From: Bacteroidales bacterium
Lineage (GTDB): Bacteria; Bacteroidota; Bacteroidia; Bacteroidales; F082
Direction of reading: 5' to 3'
Assembly (NCBI GenBank): GCA_029983675.1
Contig: JASBYY010000003.1
Location: 62,001-126,000, forward strand
DNA: 64,000 nucleotides
Each line of letters begins with the position of its first letter. The first letter of the stretch is position 1. The notes under the pieces are model-generated. The model did not search any database, was not told where the DNA came from, and was given only the letters and a program-made list of their open reading frames with translations. Shown here one piece after another: positions 35,122 to 45,485 of the stretch. Position numbers and translations under genes: made by a program.

Positions 35122-36594
35122 TCAACTCCGTTTGCTGTAGTTGGGTGCTTCCTGCGTGATGGAGACATCATGCGGATGGCTTTCCAAAATGCCGGAACTG
35201 GTGATGCGGATGAACTTGGCATTTTTCAGCTCGTCAATGGTATGCGAGCCTGTATATCCCATGCCTGAACGCAAGCCGCCTACCATCTGATAGACCACTT
35301 CCGACAGCGTTCCCTTGTAGGGGACACGTCCAACAATACCTTCGGGCACCAATTTCTTAATGTCCACTTCCGTGTCTTGGAAATAACGGTCCTTCGATCC
35401 GCATTGCATGGCATCAAGCGACCCCATACCCCTGTATGTCTTGTATTTACGGCCTTCAAATATCACGGTGTCGCCGGGCGATTCGTCAACTCCGGCAAAG
35501 AGAGACCCCGCCATGATGGTGGATGCGCCCGCGGCAAGGGCTTTCACGATATCACCCGTATAACGGATGCCTCCATCCGCAATAATCGGAACGTTACGTC
35601 CTTTGAGCGCTTTCGCCACATCGAAAATAGCGGTAAGCTGCGGCACGCCGATACCTGCCACGACGCGGGTCGTGCAGATAGAGCCTGGACCTATGCCGAC
35701 TTTAACGGCATCGGCGCCTGCCTCAACCAAGGCGATGGCTGCCTCTCCTGTGGCAATATTTCCGGCTACAATGTCAATGTTTGCAAAATGTTTCCGTACC
35801 GTGGTCACCATTTCGATCACGCCTTTGGAATGTCCATGTGCCGTATCGATCACCAAGGCATCCACACCGGCTTCCACGAGTGCCGCGGCACGTTCGATGG
35901 TGTTGCCTGTCACACCGACAGCAGCAGCCACACGAAGACGGCCACGCTCATCCTTGCAAGCATTGGGGCGCTCCTTGACCTTCATAATGTCCTTATACGT
36001 GATCAGACCGACAAGATGGTTGTCGGCATCGACTACGGGAAGTTTCTCAATTTTATATTCTTGAAGGATGTCGGCTGCTTTATCAAAAGCGACTTCACGC
36101 GTGGTGATGAGATGATCCTTGGTCATCACTTCGGAGATAGGGCGCTCATAGCCACGTTCAAAACGCAAGTCGCGGTTGGTGACAATACCGACAAGCACAT
36201 TGTTGCTATCAATAACCGGAATGCCTCCGATATGGTATTCGCTCATCAGCGCGAGAGCATCCTTCACCTTAGCATCGACATGGATGGTAATCGGGTCGAT
36301 GATCATGCCGTTTTCAGCGCGTTTCACCTTGCGCACCTCAGCCGCCTGCTTGTCGATGCTCATGTTTTTGTGCAACACGCCGATGCCGCCTTCCTGCGCA
36401 ATGGCAATGGCCATTCTCGATTCCGTCACCGTGTCCATGCCCGCCGAAACAACAGGAATGTTCAACTGGATATTGCGTGAAAAATAAGTCTTAAGGTCGG
36501 TTTCACGAGGAAGAACATCGCTATAGGCAGGAACCAACAACACGTCGTCGTATGTCAAGCCTTCACCAACAAATTTATCGTTATCAAGTGCCAT
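35122..36594 (-). CDS. guaB: Inosine-5'-monophosphate dehydrogenase
   Basis: 490 residues, usual length. GuaB oxidises IMP to XMP with NAD+, the rate-limiting step of GMP synthesis. The TIM-barrel start is GLTYDDVLLVPAYSDV; two CBS domains (about 95-205) are inserted in the barrel as usual. The catalytic loop is GIGPGSICTTRVVAGIG with nucleophile Cys307, and the flap holds SKDRYFQ. The ATG at 36594 lies 22 bases from an exact -7 box. Downstream (minus strand) is the gene-free region. Confidence 0.97.
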   Translation of the reverse strand: MALDNDKFVGEGLTYDDVLLVPAYSDVLPRETDLKTYFSRNIQLNIPVVSAGMDTVTESRMAIAIAQEGGIGVLHKNMSIDKQAAEVRKVKRAENGMIIDPITIHVDAKVKDALALMSEYHIGGIPVIDSNNVLVGIVTNRDLRFERGYERPISEVMTKDHLITTREVAFDKAADILQEYKIEKLPVVDADNHLVGLITYKDIMKVKERPNACKDERGRLRVAAAVGVTGNTIERAAALVEAGVDALVIDTAHGHSKGVIEMVTTVRKHFANIDIVAGNIATGEAAIALVEAGADAVKVGIGPGSICTTRVVAGIGVPQLTAIFDVAKALKGRNVPIIADGGIRYTGDIVKALAAGASTIMAGSLFAGVDESPGDTVIFEGRKYKTYRGMGSLDAMQCGSKDRYFQDTEVDIKKLVPEGIVGRVPYKGTLSEVVYQMVGGLRSGMGYTGSHTIDELKNAKFIRITSSGILESHPHDVSITQEAPNYSKRS

Positions 36595-36616
36595 GGCTGT
36601 AGATTTTATTAATCTG

Positions 36617-36624
36617 CAAAGATA
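36617..36624 (-). promoter_or_regulatory. -7 box for guaB
   Basis: TATCTTTG on the minus strand, an exact match, with a predicted leader of about 15 bases. No clear -33 TTTG at the expected distance. No purine-type operator was recognised. Confidence 0.6.
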
Positions 36625-36734
36625 GTTTTTTTATTTTTCGAGCACCACATTTTTTTGATTATGCCCCAACAAAACAGTCTTATCCTCCAAAAAAGGCCTT
36701 CAACAACAAAGGTGACACTCAAACCTGATGAAAT

Positions 36735-39047
36735 TCAATTAATCACCAACTTCCGGTTCAATTCAAAGCCATCCTCGTCCACACAACGAAGCCGGTAAAT
36801 GCCTTTCTCGACATCGATAGGCATTTGGTGATTGAGACGTGTCTGCCCGAGAAAATGCTCATTGAGCGACCAGAAAATGGTCTTCTTCGGATTACGATGC
36901 GCTATTTCAAAAATCACCTGCTGCCTATCGCCCTTGATGCCTATGGGAATGGTGACACGGGCATCGGATTTGGGATAGATGAACGACATCACCTCGTCGG
37001 CATCGTTTCCACAGCCTTTGTAATAGGCGGGCATGGGACGATAACGCGGCGAGTGCTTCTTGTAGAACCACTCCATGACGGGAGGCAACACGTAATACAC
37101 CTCATAGCACTTTTGATCGACCGGATAACAACCGGGCTGCACCTGATACTGGCGGGTAGAATCCAAAAACACCTTGCGATGGAAAGGACACACACCCATT
37201 TTATTCTCCACATTGGCAGCCAGCACTTTGCGTGTTTTGTCGCACACTTCCGACTTGGGGAAGCCCGATTCTGCACAAATCTCTATTTCAACGGCTTGGG
37301 CTGTATGATCGGGATAGGAATACCGGTCGTTGATACGTCCCAACACATCAAAGAGCAAAGGCGCCGCAACTCCTACGCCGGTTAGTCCGGGGCGACCTTC
37401 TCCGTCAGCATTGCCCACCCAAACGCCAATAACATGACGGTCGGTCACGCCGATAGCCCACGCATCCTTGAAGCCATAACTCGTTCCTGTCTTCCACGCC
37501 ACCTGCTTCGATGATGAAAAACCGCCCCATCCGACTTGCGAGCTGGGACGCGACAGCCCTTTCATCACGGAAAAAGTCTGTGCTATGGCCTCAGCCGAAA
37601 ATGGCGATTCCGTCGCATCGATGGTATCATTGAAGCCCTCATTGACTGCCACGGCAAGTTTTCGCCCTATCCTGCCATACGCCATCACCATGTCGTAAAG
37701 CGATGCCTCCGCACCACCTACGATAAGTGACAGTCCGTAATGGTTGGCATCGAAGACAATGCCGGATAGACGAAGACGTTTCAGCAAAGCATGGAAACGC
37801 GGCTGTCCGTAACGTTTCAGCAACTCGACAAAAGGTGCGTTCAACGAGTTTTGCAAGGCTTGCCGTGCCGTCACAGCCCCCCAATACTCACCGGAATAAT
37901 TACGCGGGGTGAACCCCGACAAGTTGACCGGAATATCGGGAAGCACCATGTCGCACAACAAGGTGCCTTCATCAATCATAGCCGCAAACAAAAAAGGCTT
38001 CAGCACACTGCCGGTAGAGCGTTGCGCACGAATCATATCAACCATGGAGGCATCGCTGGCTTGCATGTTATTGCCCACATAAGCCTTGGTCTCCTGCGAC
38101 AGGTAGTCGTAAACAATCACGGCGGCATTCTCCACCTGATTTAATGCATTATTGGCGTAATGCCGATTCATAATATCAATGACATTCAGTTGCATAGATG
38201 CATCTATGGAAGAAACGATGTGTTTTCCATGCTGTGTCTTATTTGCTTCCGCCAAATAATGATAGGCTTTTATCGGCATGTCGTACGGTTTTGAAGGCAG
38301 ATCTTCCGTCAATGCCAACTCATAGTCGTCTGGCGACAATTTAGAAACATGGAAACGTTTTGGGATAAAGACTTTCGTTTGCATCAATCGCCGCAGCAGT
38401 TCGTCTCGTTTGACTTGCAGGCGGTCGCGCGAACGTCCGGGATGAATGAGGGATGGTGAGTTGGGCAGTACGGCAAGCGTAGCGGCTTCACCCCACGTCA
38501 ACCGGTCGGGGGATGTCTGAAAATAACGCCAAGCGGCAGCATCTATGCCCACCACATTACCGCCATACGGCGCATTGGCGGCATACAGATTCAGTATCGT
38601 ATGCTTGGAATAACGCGATTCAAGACGCACCGCCAACACCACTTCAATAAATTTCTCGAAGTAGGTGCGCGGCTTGTTCTTACGCGCCATTCTGACCACT
38701 TGCATGGAAAGGGTGCTTCCTCCCCTTACCACATCGCCTTTTCGCACATTGTCAATGAAAGCCTTGACAAAAGAAACCGGATTGAATCCGCCGTGCAGAA
38801 AAAAATAATGGTCTTCAAACTCAAGGAGGCAGGCCACGTATTTTGGAGTGTAGCTATCGGTAGCAGGAAAGCGCCATTGTCCGTCATCGGCAATCCTCGC
38901 ACCCAGCAAAGAGCCATCGCTTGCCGTCAATACCGTGGAATACGGATCATCGAAATACGGGACGGGAATACATAAAAAGCCGACGAATAAAATCGTCAGC
39001 ACAATCATGACCTTGGAAAAGGTCCGGTGGCTTCTAAACCAACGCAT
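36735..39047 (-). CDS. pbpC: Penicillin-binding protein 1C (bifunctional)
   Basis: 770 residues from the ATG at 39047 (MRWFRSHRTFSKVMIVLTIL); the upstream frame extension runs through a hairpin and is rejected. One N-terminal membrane anchor (about 11-28), then the GT51 glycosyltransferase domain with catalytic Glu78 in FEDHYFFLHGGFNP and the RGGSTLSMQVVRMAR motif. The transpeptidase has SxxK at Ser347 (STGSVLKP) and KTGTS. The C-terminal BiPBP_C domain (last ~95 residues) is the PBP1C hallmark. PBP1C polymerises glycan; its transpeptidase activity is poorly established. It follows the alpha-2-macroglobulin gene, the classic PbpC-YfhM partnership. Confidence 0.94.
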   Translation of the reverse strand: MRWFRSHRTFSKVMIVLTILFVGFLCIPVPYFDDPYSTVLTASDGSLLGARIADDGQWRFPATDSYTPKYVACLLEFEDHYFFLHGGFNPVSFVKAFIDNVRKGDVVRGGSTLSMQVVRMARKNKPRTYFEKFIEVVLAVRLESRYSKHTILNLYAANAPYGGNVVGIDAAAWRYFQTSPDRLTWGEAATLAVLPNSPSLIHPGRSRDRLQVKRDELLRRLMQTKVFIPKRFHVSKLSPDDYELALTEDLPSKPYDMPIKAYHYLAEANKTQHGKHIVSSIDASMQLNVIDIMNRHYANNALNQVENAAVIVYDYLSQETKAYVGNNMQASDASMVDMIRAQRSTGSVLKPFLFAAMIDEGTLLCDMVLPDIPVNLSGFTPRNYSGEYWGAVTARQALQNSLNAPFVELLKRYGQPRFHALLKRLRLSGIVFDANHYGLSLIVGGAEASLYDMVMAYGRIGRKLAVAVNEGFNDTIDATESPFSAEAIAQTFSVMKGLSRPSSQVGWGGFSSSKQVAWKTGTSYGFKDAWAIGVTDRHVIGVWVGNADGEGRPGLTGVGVAAPLLFDVLGRINDRYSYPDHTAQAVEIEICAESGFPKSEVCDKTRKVLAANVENKMGVCPFHRKVFLDSTRQYQVQPGCYPVDQKCYEVYYVLPPVMEWFYKKHSPRYRPMPAYYKGCGNDADEVMSFIYPKSDARVTIPIGIKGDRQQVIFEIAHRNPKKTIFWSLNEHFLGQTRLNHQMPIDVEKGIYRLRCVDEDGFELNRKLVIN

Positions 39048-39114
39048 CAAAAAACAAAAACAATAGGTTTCTTGCCATGGAGGTCCAGTGAAGACCCCCA
39101 CAGCAAGAAAACCG
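39048..39114 (-). terminator. Hairpin between alpha-2-macroglobulin and pbpC (terminator or attenuator)
   Basis: TTTCTTGC (39068-39075) pairs with GCAAGAAA (39103-39110), and inside it GGAGGTC pairs with GACCCCC with one mismatch. On the minus strand the hairpin is followed by TATTGTTTTTGTTTTTTG, an interrupted U-run that ends at the pbpC start codon. This should stop or reduce transcription from the large upstream gene into pbpC. Confidence 0.6.
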
Positions 39115-39119
39115 GATAT

Positions 39120-42100
39120 TTACCTAACTTCGACCTTCTTGGCCGGAATTACATAATACACATTATTGTCATACATGGCTTCGCAGTGGATACCGGGAAT
39201 GGTATAGTTGCCCTTGTAGGTGGCGTCCAAATGCACTGTAAAGGTTTTTTCGCTACCAGAAGATAAATTGAAGTAGAAATACGCCCTATCGTCACGAATA
39301 TCAAGATGGTTGAAACCAGCACCCTCGTCATTACCGAGCAACCGGTCGTTAAGGATTTCCCATCCCGAAGGCAGATAGTACGACAGCACCATGTTACCGT
39401 GGTAGTTGACACTGGTATTTTTCACCCTAATCTTGGCTTTGAAATTCGTTCCGGCAGGCAATGATGCAGGATCGACATTCACGCCGTTTTCACCAACATA
39501 ACTTACACTCATGTCAATTTGCGAACCACCATCCTGCACATCATATTCCGCCACGGAAGCCTTCGTAAAGACCGTCGCCACTAACTTCTGGTCGCTCTTG
39601 TTGTCCAACTCCATCTTGTTACTTCCGATAAAAGGCGTATAGGACGTACTAATCGAGTTCATGTTGGTTGCCAAAGCCTTTTCCTCGCCGTTGTAACGCA
39701 ATGTGGCCTTTATCTCGGAATTTTCAATCTTATTCATTTCGGCATACTTGCCCAATGCGAACAAGGCAAATGCAGTGGTCTGCGTACCCAGCCAAGTATC
39801 ACTGTTCAGCACATCGCAAAGGTCGTTGACAGCCTGTTGGATCGGCAGGGGTTCAACACCACAGAGCATAAGTGTATATGCGGAAAACGCCTTGTCGCGT
39901 GTTGACGATCCGTAGCATGAGTAGTAGTCGGACTGTGTCTCCATGTCATTGAGAGCAGGCAGCAGCTTCTGCGCGATGGTCGTTTTACCGGTCAAGGCAA
40001 AGGTGGCGGCAGCCAACGACTTGGTCAGCGAATAGTTCATCTCTATTTCTTTGAATCGGTTCATGGCAGCCTTTTGGGGCGAGCCTGCCAAAGCGAGTGC
40101 AAACAAACGGTAGGCTTGAATGGTTTCACCCTGCTTGAAGTCAGGATTATTGTTCCAATTCTTCGCAATATCAGTCTGATGCGACACCAACGCCTCCAAG
40201 AAGTGCTGCGGCACACTAAACCCTTGGCTATTGGCTTCGGCAAGGAAATGCAAGGCATAGATTTCGGCCCAAGGGTCAACATAACTCCCGCCAGCCCAAA
40301 GCGACATGGAATTATCGGAACGCTGATAAGCTTTCAAATCGGCAATCACCGACTGAATGTTATTGCGCAACTCCGACATCTCCTCAGCCGGCAGTTGGAC
40401 GAGATAGTTCAAATAAAGCTGCGGCAATGCCTTCGATACCACCTGTTCGAGACATCCATGCGGATAAGAGGTCAGATAGTCAAGCCGGCTAAACAAATCG
40501 ACCGGAATAAGCGACGCCACAAGTACCTTGCCGCTTTGTGAGCCTTGCAGCCCTTGCAAATCAAACGAGAGGTCGGCTGTCGAGTTCGGTTCGATGTCTC
40601 TACGTACCACCTGACGGCGTTCGGAATACGGCATACGTATCGGTATCATGGTCTCGCTCACTGCTTCATAGCCGCCACCTTTCACGGTCACTTTCAGCAA
40701 TGCGGTCCCCAAAGTCTTTGGCACCTTCACGCGCATTGTCACCAGACCTTCTCCTTCCTGACTGATTTTCACAGACGAAGGCTGCGCACCTACGGCTTCA
40801 AAATTCTTGTTTTCCACAACGACATCGGCATTTTTGCCTTTCAACACCTGCGACAGCACTTGGATATTGAGATTCAACTCATCGCCGGGAGCCACCACAC
40901 GCGGTGCAGAAGCGTAAAGGGAAATCGGGTCGATAACCTTCATCTGTTTTTCTGCCGATCCGAACGATTTGCCCTCACCATTGGCCACCACCATGAAACG
41001 CAAAGCACCTGAACATTGAGGCACTTCTATTTCATGGGTGTTGGTGCCACCTTTCTTTAATTCAAAAGGTCCGAGGGTTATGGTATAGGCCTTGAAACGC
41101 TTGTCGAGCATGACTTCTTGATTCAATATCCCGTCTCCACCTACGGCATACACGGTTCCCAACTCGCCCGAAAAGACATCAATCACCCAATCGTAATTGT
41201 CCCACGTGCGCACCATGAGTGCCTGCTTGCTGTTGAAATACTTATAAGGATCCGGTGTTGAGAAATTGGTCAAGCCAAGAATCCCTTCATCAACGACAGC
41301 CAGCGTATAAGTCATTGGTTTTCCATTTGTTTCTTGCACCTTGACTTCGACTTTCTTTTTCGTCGGTGAGGTTTCCGGGACATTAATGACCGGCTTCAAG
41401 TGCAGCTTGCTGTTTTCAACCTTGACGGGTACCACACCATACAGACGGATAGGCAAATCGTTATCAGCATCGTGCGGCTGGAGAAGCGACACATAGACAT
41501 ACACATTGGGCACCATCTCATCCGTGGCGGGAATTTCAATGCGTCCTTCGGTGCCAAGATGGTCAACAACGAAGTGTTCGAGCACCTTGTCGTTGGCCTC
41601 AACCATCACCAAAGCCTTTGCCTTTTCATTGGCAGGGAAGGTCACCACAATAGACTCGCCCACCTGATAAGCATCTTTGGAGGCCTTCATGAACAAATGT
41701 GCAGGCGCACCCGATGCCGATGACGAATGCAAAGTGGCCGTGCCCCAATCAAACTCTATGACATCGGCGAAAACGCTCCCCTTGTTTACGTCTTCAACAA
41801 CAAGCAGATAGTAGCCCCAGTCATTGTCAGCGACATTGAAAGTCAACGAGGTAGCTCCCGAGCACGACAATGTGCCATGTTGAACGGGTTTCTTGTAATT
41901 GCCAGTGACATAACGCTGCAACGAATAGTTATCCTCACTCGACCACCACCAGTACGAATCAAGACGGTACAGATTGTACGCAATCGTTGTAGTACTTTGG
42001 CTCTGGCTGCCGTCTTCATTCACGATAGCGACATCAAACTTCCAGTCTTTTCCCGTGTCGTAATAATAGCCGTATTTGGATGTGGGTTTGGGTTTCCTAA

Positions 42101-44618
42101 CCCCTATGTAGCTTGAGCAAGGTGACAATTTCGCCGATGACGATGTGATGCTAAAATCGCCACCTTTTTCATATACCTTGGTGACAAATGTCGCATTCAG
42201 CATCTGTGATGCCGACAGGTCCTCCAAAGGATCAAAACCAACCCTTGCCACGCCCTGATCGTTCAATGGGCCAGAAAACAGCGTGTAGCTTTCTGCTGCA
42301 AACGATTCGGAAATATTACCAAAGGTATAATCCTTGAATTTTTCAAACGAAGTGACTCCTTGACGGATATTCACCTCCACATCGGCTGTCAGGCCGCTCG
42401 CATTCATGCCGTTCAGCCATTTTGAACGCAGTTCGACCTTATCGGAACGGGTCAGACTAACAAGTTCGGGCAAGGCAAAGTTGATTTCAAGACGATTCGG
42501 TTTCACCGTCTCCACCCTAATCGGATAAGTGATGATTGCGCTTCCCACCTTGAACTTCGCCTGCCACAAACCGGTTTCGTCGGAAGGATTGGTTGGCACC
42601 TTGAAACAATAAATGCCATTCATGCCCTTCGCGTTTGCCTGACGGGAATACAAACTGTTACCTGCATCGTAAACTTCCATGACAACAGGATAGTTTTCGG
42701 GTAATCCGCCATCCCTGTCGTTCAGCATCAAGTTGATTTGCAAATCGTCACCCGGACGCCATACGCCTCTGTTGCTATAAGCAAATCCGGCCACCCCTTG
42801 CTCAACCGATTCACCGCCGACTTCAAACTTACTGTACGACAATGAACTTCCATTATCCACCTTGATTACCGACTTACTGCCGTCATTTGCCGCCACCACA
42901 AAAGCCGGACGGTTGGCGCATTCCAACAGTACATGTCCCTTGGAATCCGTATTGCCGGAAGCGATTTCCTGCTTCTGATAGTTATAAACTTTCACGCTAC
43001 ATCCGCTTTGCGGAGCAGCCTTGGAAATGCTGAAAGCGAACACATCAATCCTATTGTTGCTACCCATCTTGACCGTGACACCGAGATCAGTAACCATGAC
43101 GTTCTTTTTCACTTCGACATCATTATAATAGTAGTAGCCGTTCGGATCGTCCCAATCGCCTTCATATATATACTCTTTCATTCTATAAGACTTTCCGTCC
43201 CAATAGTCGGCATCATTATACTGCGTAACATGCTTCTTCATCTGCTCCGAAGCAAATGTATAGTCTTCCGGGCCAAAATCGAGGATGAGCTGATACAAGG
43301 CACCCGGCTTGACATCAACATAGTTGGCCAGCTCGATGGGGAAAGTCTTCCATTGCGTTGGGACGGGGTTATCGAGTTGCATCCTGATTTTTTTCTCCAA
43401 ACGTCCCGCCTTGCGCACTTCGTAGGTTTCATCGAGGCTGTTGTCTTGCATATATGACAACAAGTTATCGTCAAACACTCGCACTATTTTGAGTGTCACA
43501 AAGTTAAGGCAAATCGCATCGAAATAAATTGTGGCATCCTTCACATCGGGCACAATCACGCCGGAATTGGTCCAACGCACCATAGGCTTGTTTTCGGTCA
43601 AGTCGAACTCAAACCCGGCATCTTCACGAAACACCTTACCGTTGTCGGAGCGAAGACCGCTCTTCACTGTCAGTTGCATGTTCTGCAAATCATAGTTTGA
43701 CAGGCTTGATGTTTCAAAATAAATAATCACCTTGTTACCTTCTGCCGAAAACCGATAGCCGATTTCACGGTTAAAGTCGATAAATCCGTCAAAGTTTTGA
43801 TCGGTTTTCAAAGATTGCGTAAAATACAAGGTGACCACCCCGTTGACACGGTCGGTTTCAAGCTGCGCCACTTCAAAGGCATCTTTTGCCATCACCGTCA
43901 ACTCACGGTTTATTCTTGTCTCGGAATTAATAGGCTCTCCATCGAGTTCGATTGCCAATCCTTTTTCGGAATCACCTCTTTTAATATCCTGGATAAAGAA
44001 ATCGTAGGTGTTTCCTCCCACATAGCTTGTCTCGACTTGGTATTGGTTGCGGAACGACTTGTTGAAAATTTCCGAAGCGTCATCACTGCTTATGGCATTG
44101 GCAAAAGCAACCCGCACATTGCAATCCATCTTTTCCGCCGATTTGTACAATGGTTCCAACAAAGCGACGCTGAAGTTCTGCCGGCGAACGCCAAAACCAA
44201 ACTCAAGCACATCTTCAATAGGTTCCTTTGTCAGCAGACCGACCTGAAAGACACACGAATACTGTTTTCGAGTATCAATTTTGTTGTACTTGAAACCGAT
44301 GGTGTTCGCATCAATCCAGTAGGCATTCCCTTTCAGCGACGGCTCAAAGGAGAATAGTTTTGATGGAAGTTCCTCACCGTATTTCACTTTCAACGTATCG
44401 GCGTTTTTGAAACGCACCATCATGGGATCACCGTCGCCGATCACGCCAGACGTGTAGCTGTCGATCAGTGGCAATAAAGCCTCAGGCAAAGGATGGACGT
44501 ACTCGACAAAAGTTTGTTTCTGCCCCTTACCATTGGTCTTGCAAGAAAACTGTGTCAGTATCAACATTGCGCTGATTACCAACAACATGATAGATGTTTT
44601 TTGGAATTTGTCTTTCAT
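39120..44618 (-). CDS. Bacterial alpha-2-macroglobulin with thioester, lipoprotein
   Basis: 1,832 residues. The N-terminal hydrophobic stretch MLLVISAMLILTQFSCK ends at a probable lipidated cysteine (lipobox less canonical, QFSC). MG-type beta domains fill about 150-1100. The bait/alpha-2-macroglobulin core and the thioester-containing helical domain follow; the thioester CLEQ is at Cys1389-Gln1392 in YPHGCLEQVVSKALP. A C-terminal receptor-like beta domain closes the chain. The family traps proteases through the thioester after bait cleavage, protecting the periplasm when the envelope is breached. Its gene precedes pbpC, which would repair the wall. Long, even for YfhM (about 1,650). Confidence 0.93.
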   Translation of the reverse strand: MKDKFQKTSIMLLVISAMLILTQFSCKTNGKGQKQTFVEYVHPLPEALLPLIDSYTSGVIGDGDPMMVRFKNADTLKVKYGEELPSKLFSFEPSLKGNAYWIDANTIGFKYNKIDTRKQYSCVFQVGLLTKEPIEDVLEFGFGVRRQNFSVALLEPLYKSAEKMDCNVRVAFANAISSDDASEIFNKSFRNQYQVETSYVGGNTYDFFIQDIKRGDSEKGLAIELDGEPINSETRINRELTVMAKDAFEVAQLETDRVNGVVTLYFTQSLKTDQNFDGFIDFNREIGYRFSAEGNKVIIYFETSSLSNYDLQNMQLTVKSGLRSDNGKVFREDAGFEFDLTENKPMVRWTNSGVIVPDVKDATIYFDAICLNFVTLKIVRVFDDNLLSYMQDNSLDETYEVRKAGRLEKKIRMQLDNPVPTQWKTFPIELANYVDVKPGALYQLILDFGPEDYTFASEQMKKHVTQYNDADYWDGKSYRMKEYIYEGDWDDPNGYYYYNDVEVKKNVMVTDLGVTVKMGSNNRIDVFAFSISKAAPQSGCSVKVYNYQKQEIASGNTDSKGHVLLECANRPAFVVAANDGSKSVIKVDNGSSLSYSKFEVGGESVEQGVAGFAYSNRGVWRPGDDLQINLMLNDRDGGLPENYPVVMEVYDAGNSLYSRQANAKGMNGIYCFKVPTNPSDETGLWQAKFKVGSAIITYPIRVETVKPNRLEINFALPELVSLTRSDKVELRSKWLNGMNASGLTADVEVNIRQGVTSFEKFKDYTFGNISESFAAESYTLFSGPLNDQGVARVGFDPLEDLSASQMLNATFVTKVYEKGGDFSITSSSAKLSPCSSYIGVRKPKPTSKYGYYYDTGKDWKFDVAIVNEDGSQSQSTTTIAYNLYRLDSYWWWSSEDNYSLQRYVTGNYKKPVQHGTLSCSGATSLTFNVADNDWGYYLLVVEDVNKGSVFADVIEFDWGTATLHSSSASGAPAHLFMKASKDAYQVGESIVVTFPANEKAKALVMVEANDKVLEHFVVDHLGTEGRIEIPATDEMVPNVYVYVSLLQPHDADNDLPIRLYGVVPVKVENSKLHLKPVINVPETSPTKKKVEVKVQETNGKPMTYTLAVVDEGILGLTNFSTPDPYKYFNSKQALMVRTWDNYDWVIDVFSGELGTVYAVGGDGILNQEVMLDKRFKAYTITLGPFELKKGGTNTHEIEVPQCSGALRFMVVANGEGKSFGSAEKQMKVIDPISLYASAPRVVAPGDELNLNIQVLSQVLKGKNADVVVENKNFEAVGAQPSSVKISQEGEGLVTMRVKVPKTLGTALLKVTVKGGGYEAVSETMIPIRMPYSERRQVVRRDIEPNSTADLSFDLQGLQGSQSGKVLVASLIPVDLFSRLDYLTSYPHGCLEQVVSKALPQLYLNYLVQLPAEEMSELRNNIQSVIADLKAYQRSDNSMSLWAGGSYVDPWAEIYALHFLAEANSQGFSVPQHFLEALVSHQTDIAKNWNNNPDFKQGETIQAYRLFALALAGSPQKAAMNRFKEIEMNYSLTKSLAAATFALTGKTTIAQKLLPALNDMETQSDYYSCYGSSTRDKAFSAYTLMLCGVEPLPIQQAVNDLCDVLNSDTWLGTQTTAFALFALGKYAEMNKIENSEIKATLRYNGEEKALATNMNSISTSYTPFIGSNKMELDNKSDQKLVATVFTKASVAEYDVQDGGSQIDMSVSYVGENGVNVDPASLPAGTNFKAKIRVKNTSVNYHGNMVLSYYLPSGWEILNDRLLGNDEGAGFNHLDIRDDRAYFYFNLSSGSEKTFTVHLDATYKGNYTIPGIHCEAMYDNNVYYVIPAKKVEVR

Positions 44619-44790
44619 TTGTATGACTTTTGAATGGTGAATCTTCTCTAATCTGCTCGCAAAATTCTAAAAATAAAACATAGATTTCAAACAAAAGACA
44701 CAATTTTAGAAAAAACCAAGTAAAAATACCTAATTCCCCAAAATAGCGAAAGGCTTTTCGGGACCTCGATTCGGCAAATCGGCGCAAGCA

Positions 44791-45450
44791 TCACATCAGT
44801 TTTCGCAAGGCGCTAAAATCGATTATCTTGCCCTTCCCTGCTTCAAAAGCAATGATGCCTTCATGAACCATTTCAGCCACCGCCCTCGAAAGCGACGGAC
44901 GTTCCACGGCAAAATACCCTGCAAGGTCGGCCATGCTTCGTCCCAGCACAAAAACCCCGTCCTTTTCGCGCCGCATCACATAATAGGCAAATTTCGCCTT
45001 GATGCCTTTCAGTGCAAAGATTCTCAGACGATCTGAAAGGAAACACATCCTATTGGCATTGAAGGCCATGAAACCTCGCAAAAAATCCACACTCTGCATC
45101 ATTCTTCGCTCAATGGCTTCCTTACTGTACATCAGTATTTTACAATCCTCTTTTGCGATAACATCCACCGGAAAACGATTGTCGTCGGCAAACAAAAAAC
45201 CAGCAGCCAAAGGATAGGGTGCGGACAATTCCTCAATGGGCATCACCAATCCCGACCCCGATATCATTTCGGTTCGCACCATGCCCTCCGTCAAGAACAA
45301 CAGATGTGACACCGTATCTCCCTGATTGGCGACATACATGCCCTTTTTCAAATTCCTGACCTGATGTTCGATGTCGCACAATAAAATGTCCAACCGCCCT
45401 TCAGCTTTTTGCCGGCAATCATTACTACAAGACGAAAGTTCTCTCTGCAT
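44791..45450 (-). CDS. Crp/Fnr family transcriptional regulator
   Basis: 219 residues from the ATG at 45450 (MQRELSSCSNDCRQKAEGRL); the extension upstream contains the -7 box. A cyclic-nucleotide-binding-type beta-roll (about 25-125; KKGMYVANQGDTVSHLLFLT) is joined by a long helix to a C-terminal winged helix (about 145-219; GRSMADLAGYFAVERPSLSR is the recognition region). The N-terminus has Cys8 and Cys12, but not the four-cysteine Fnr pattern, so an iron-sulphur cluster is not supported. Ligand and targets are unknown. It lies upstream of the alpha-2-macroglobulin gene in the same direction (172 bases apart), so it may influence it, by inference only. Confidence 0.88.
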   Translation of the reverse strand: MQRELSSCSNDCRQKAEGRLDILLCDIEHQVRNLKKGMYVANQGDTVSHLLFLTEGMVRTEMISGSGLVMPIEELSAPYPLAAGFLFADDNRFPVDVIAKEDCKILMYSKEAIERRMMQSVDFLRGFMAFNANRMCFLSDRLRIFALKGIKAKFAYYVMRREKDGVFVLGRSMADLAGYFAVERPSLSRAVAEMVHEGIIAFEAGKGKIIDFSALRKLM

Positions 45451-45477
45451 GGAATAAATATCTATTACTATTACCCG

Positions 45478-45485
45478 CAAAAATA
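45478..45485 (-). promoter_or_regulatory. -7 box for the Crp/Fnr gene
   Basis: TATTTTTG on the minus strand, an exact match. The start site would be near 45471, about 20 bases before the ATG at 45450. No -33 TTTG at the right distance. Confidence 0.6.

Noticed and set aside
35377..36480. 367-codon open frame antisense to guaB
   Set aside because: guaB is unambiguous; the reverse frame is rich in His, Asn and Arg without domain features.
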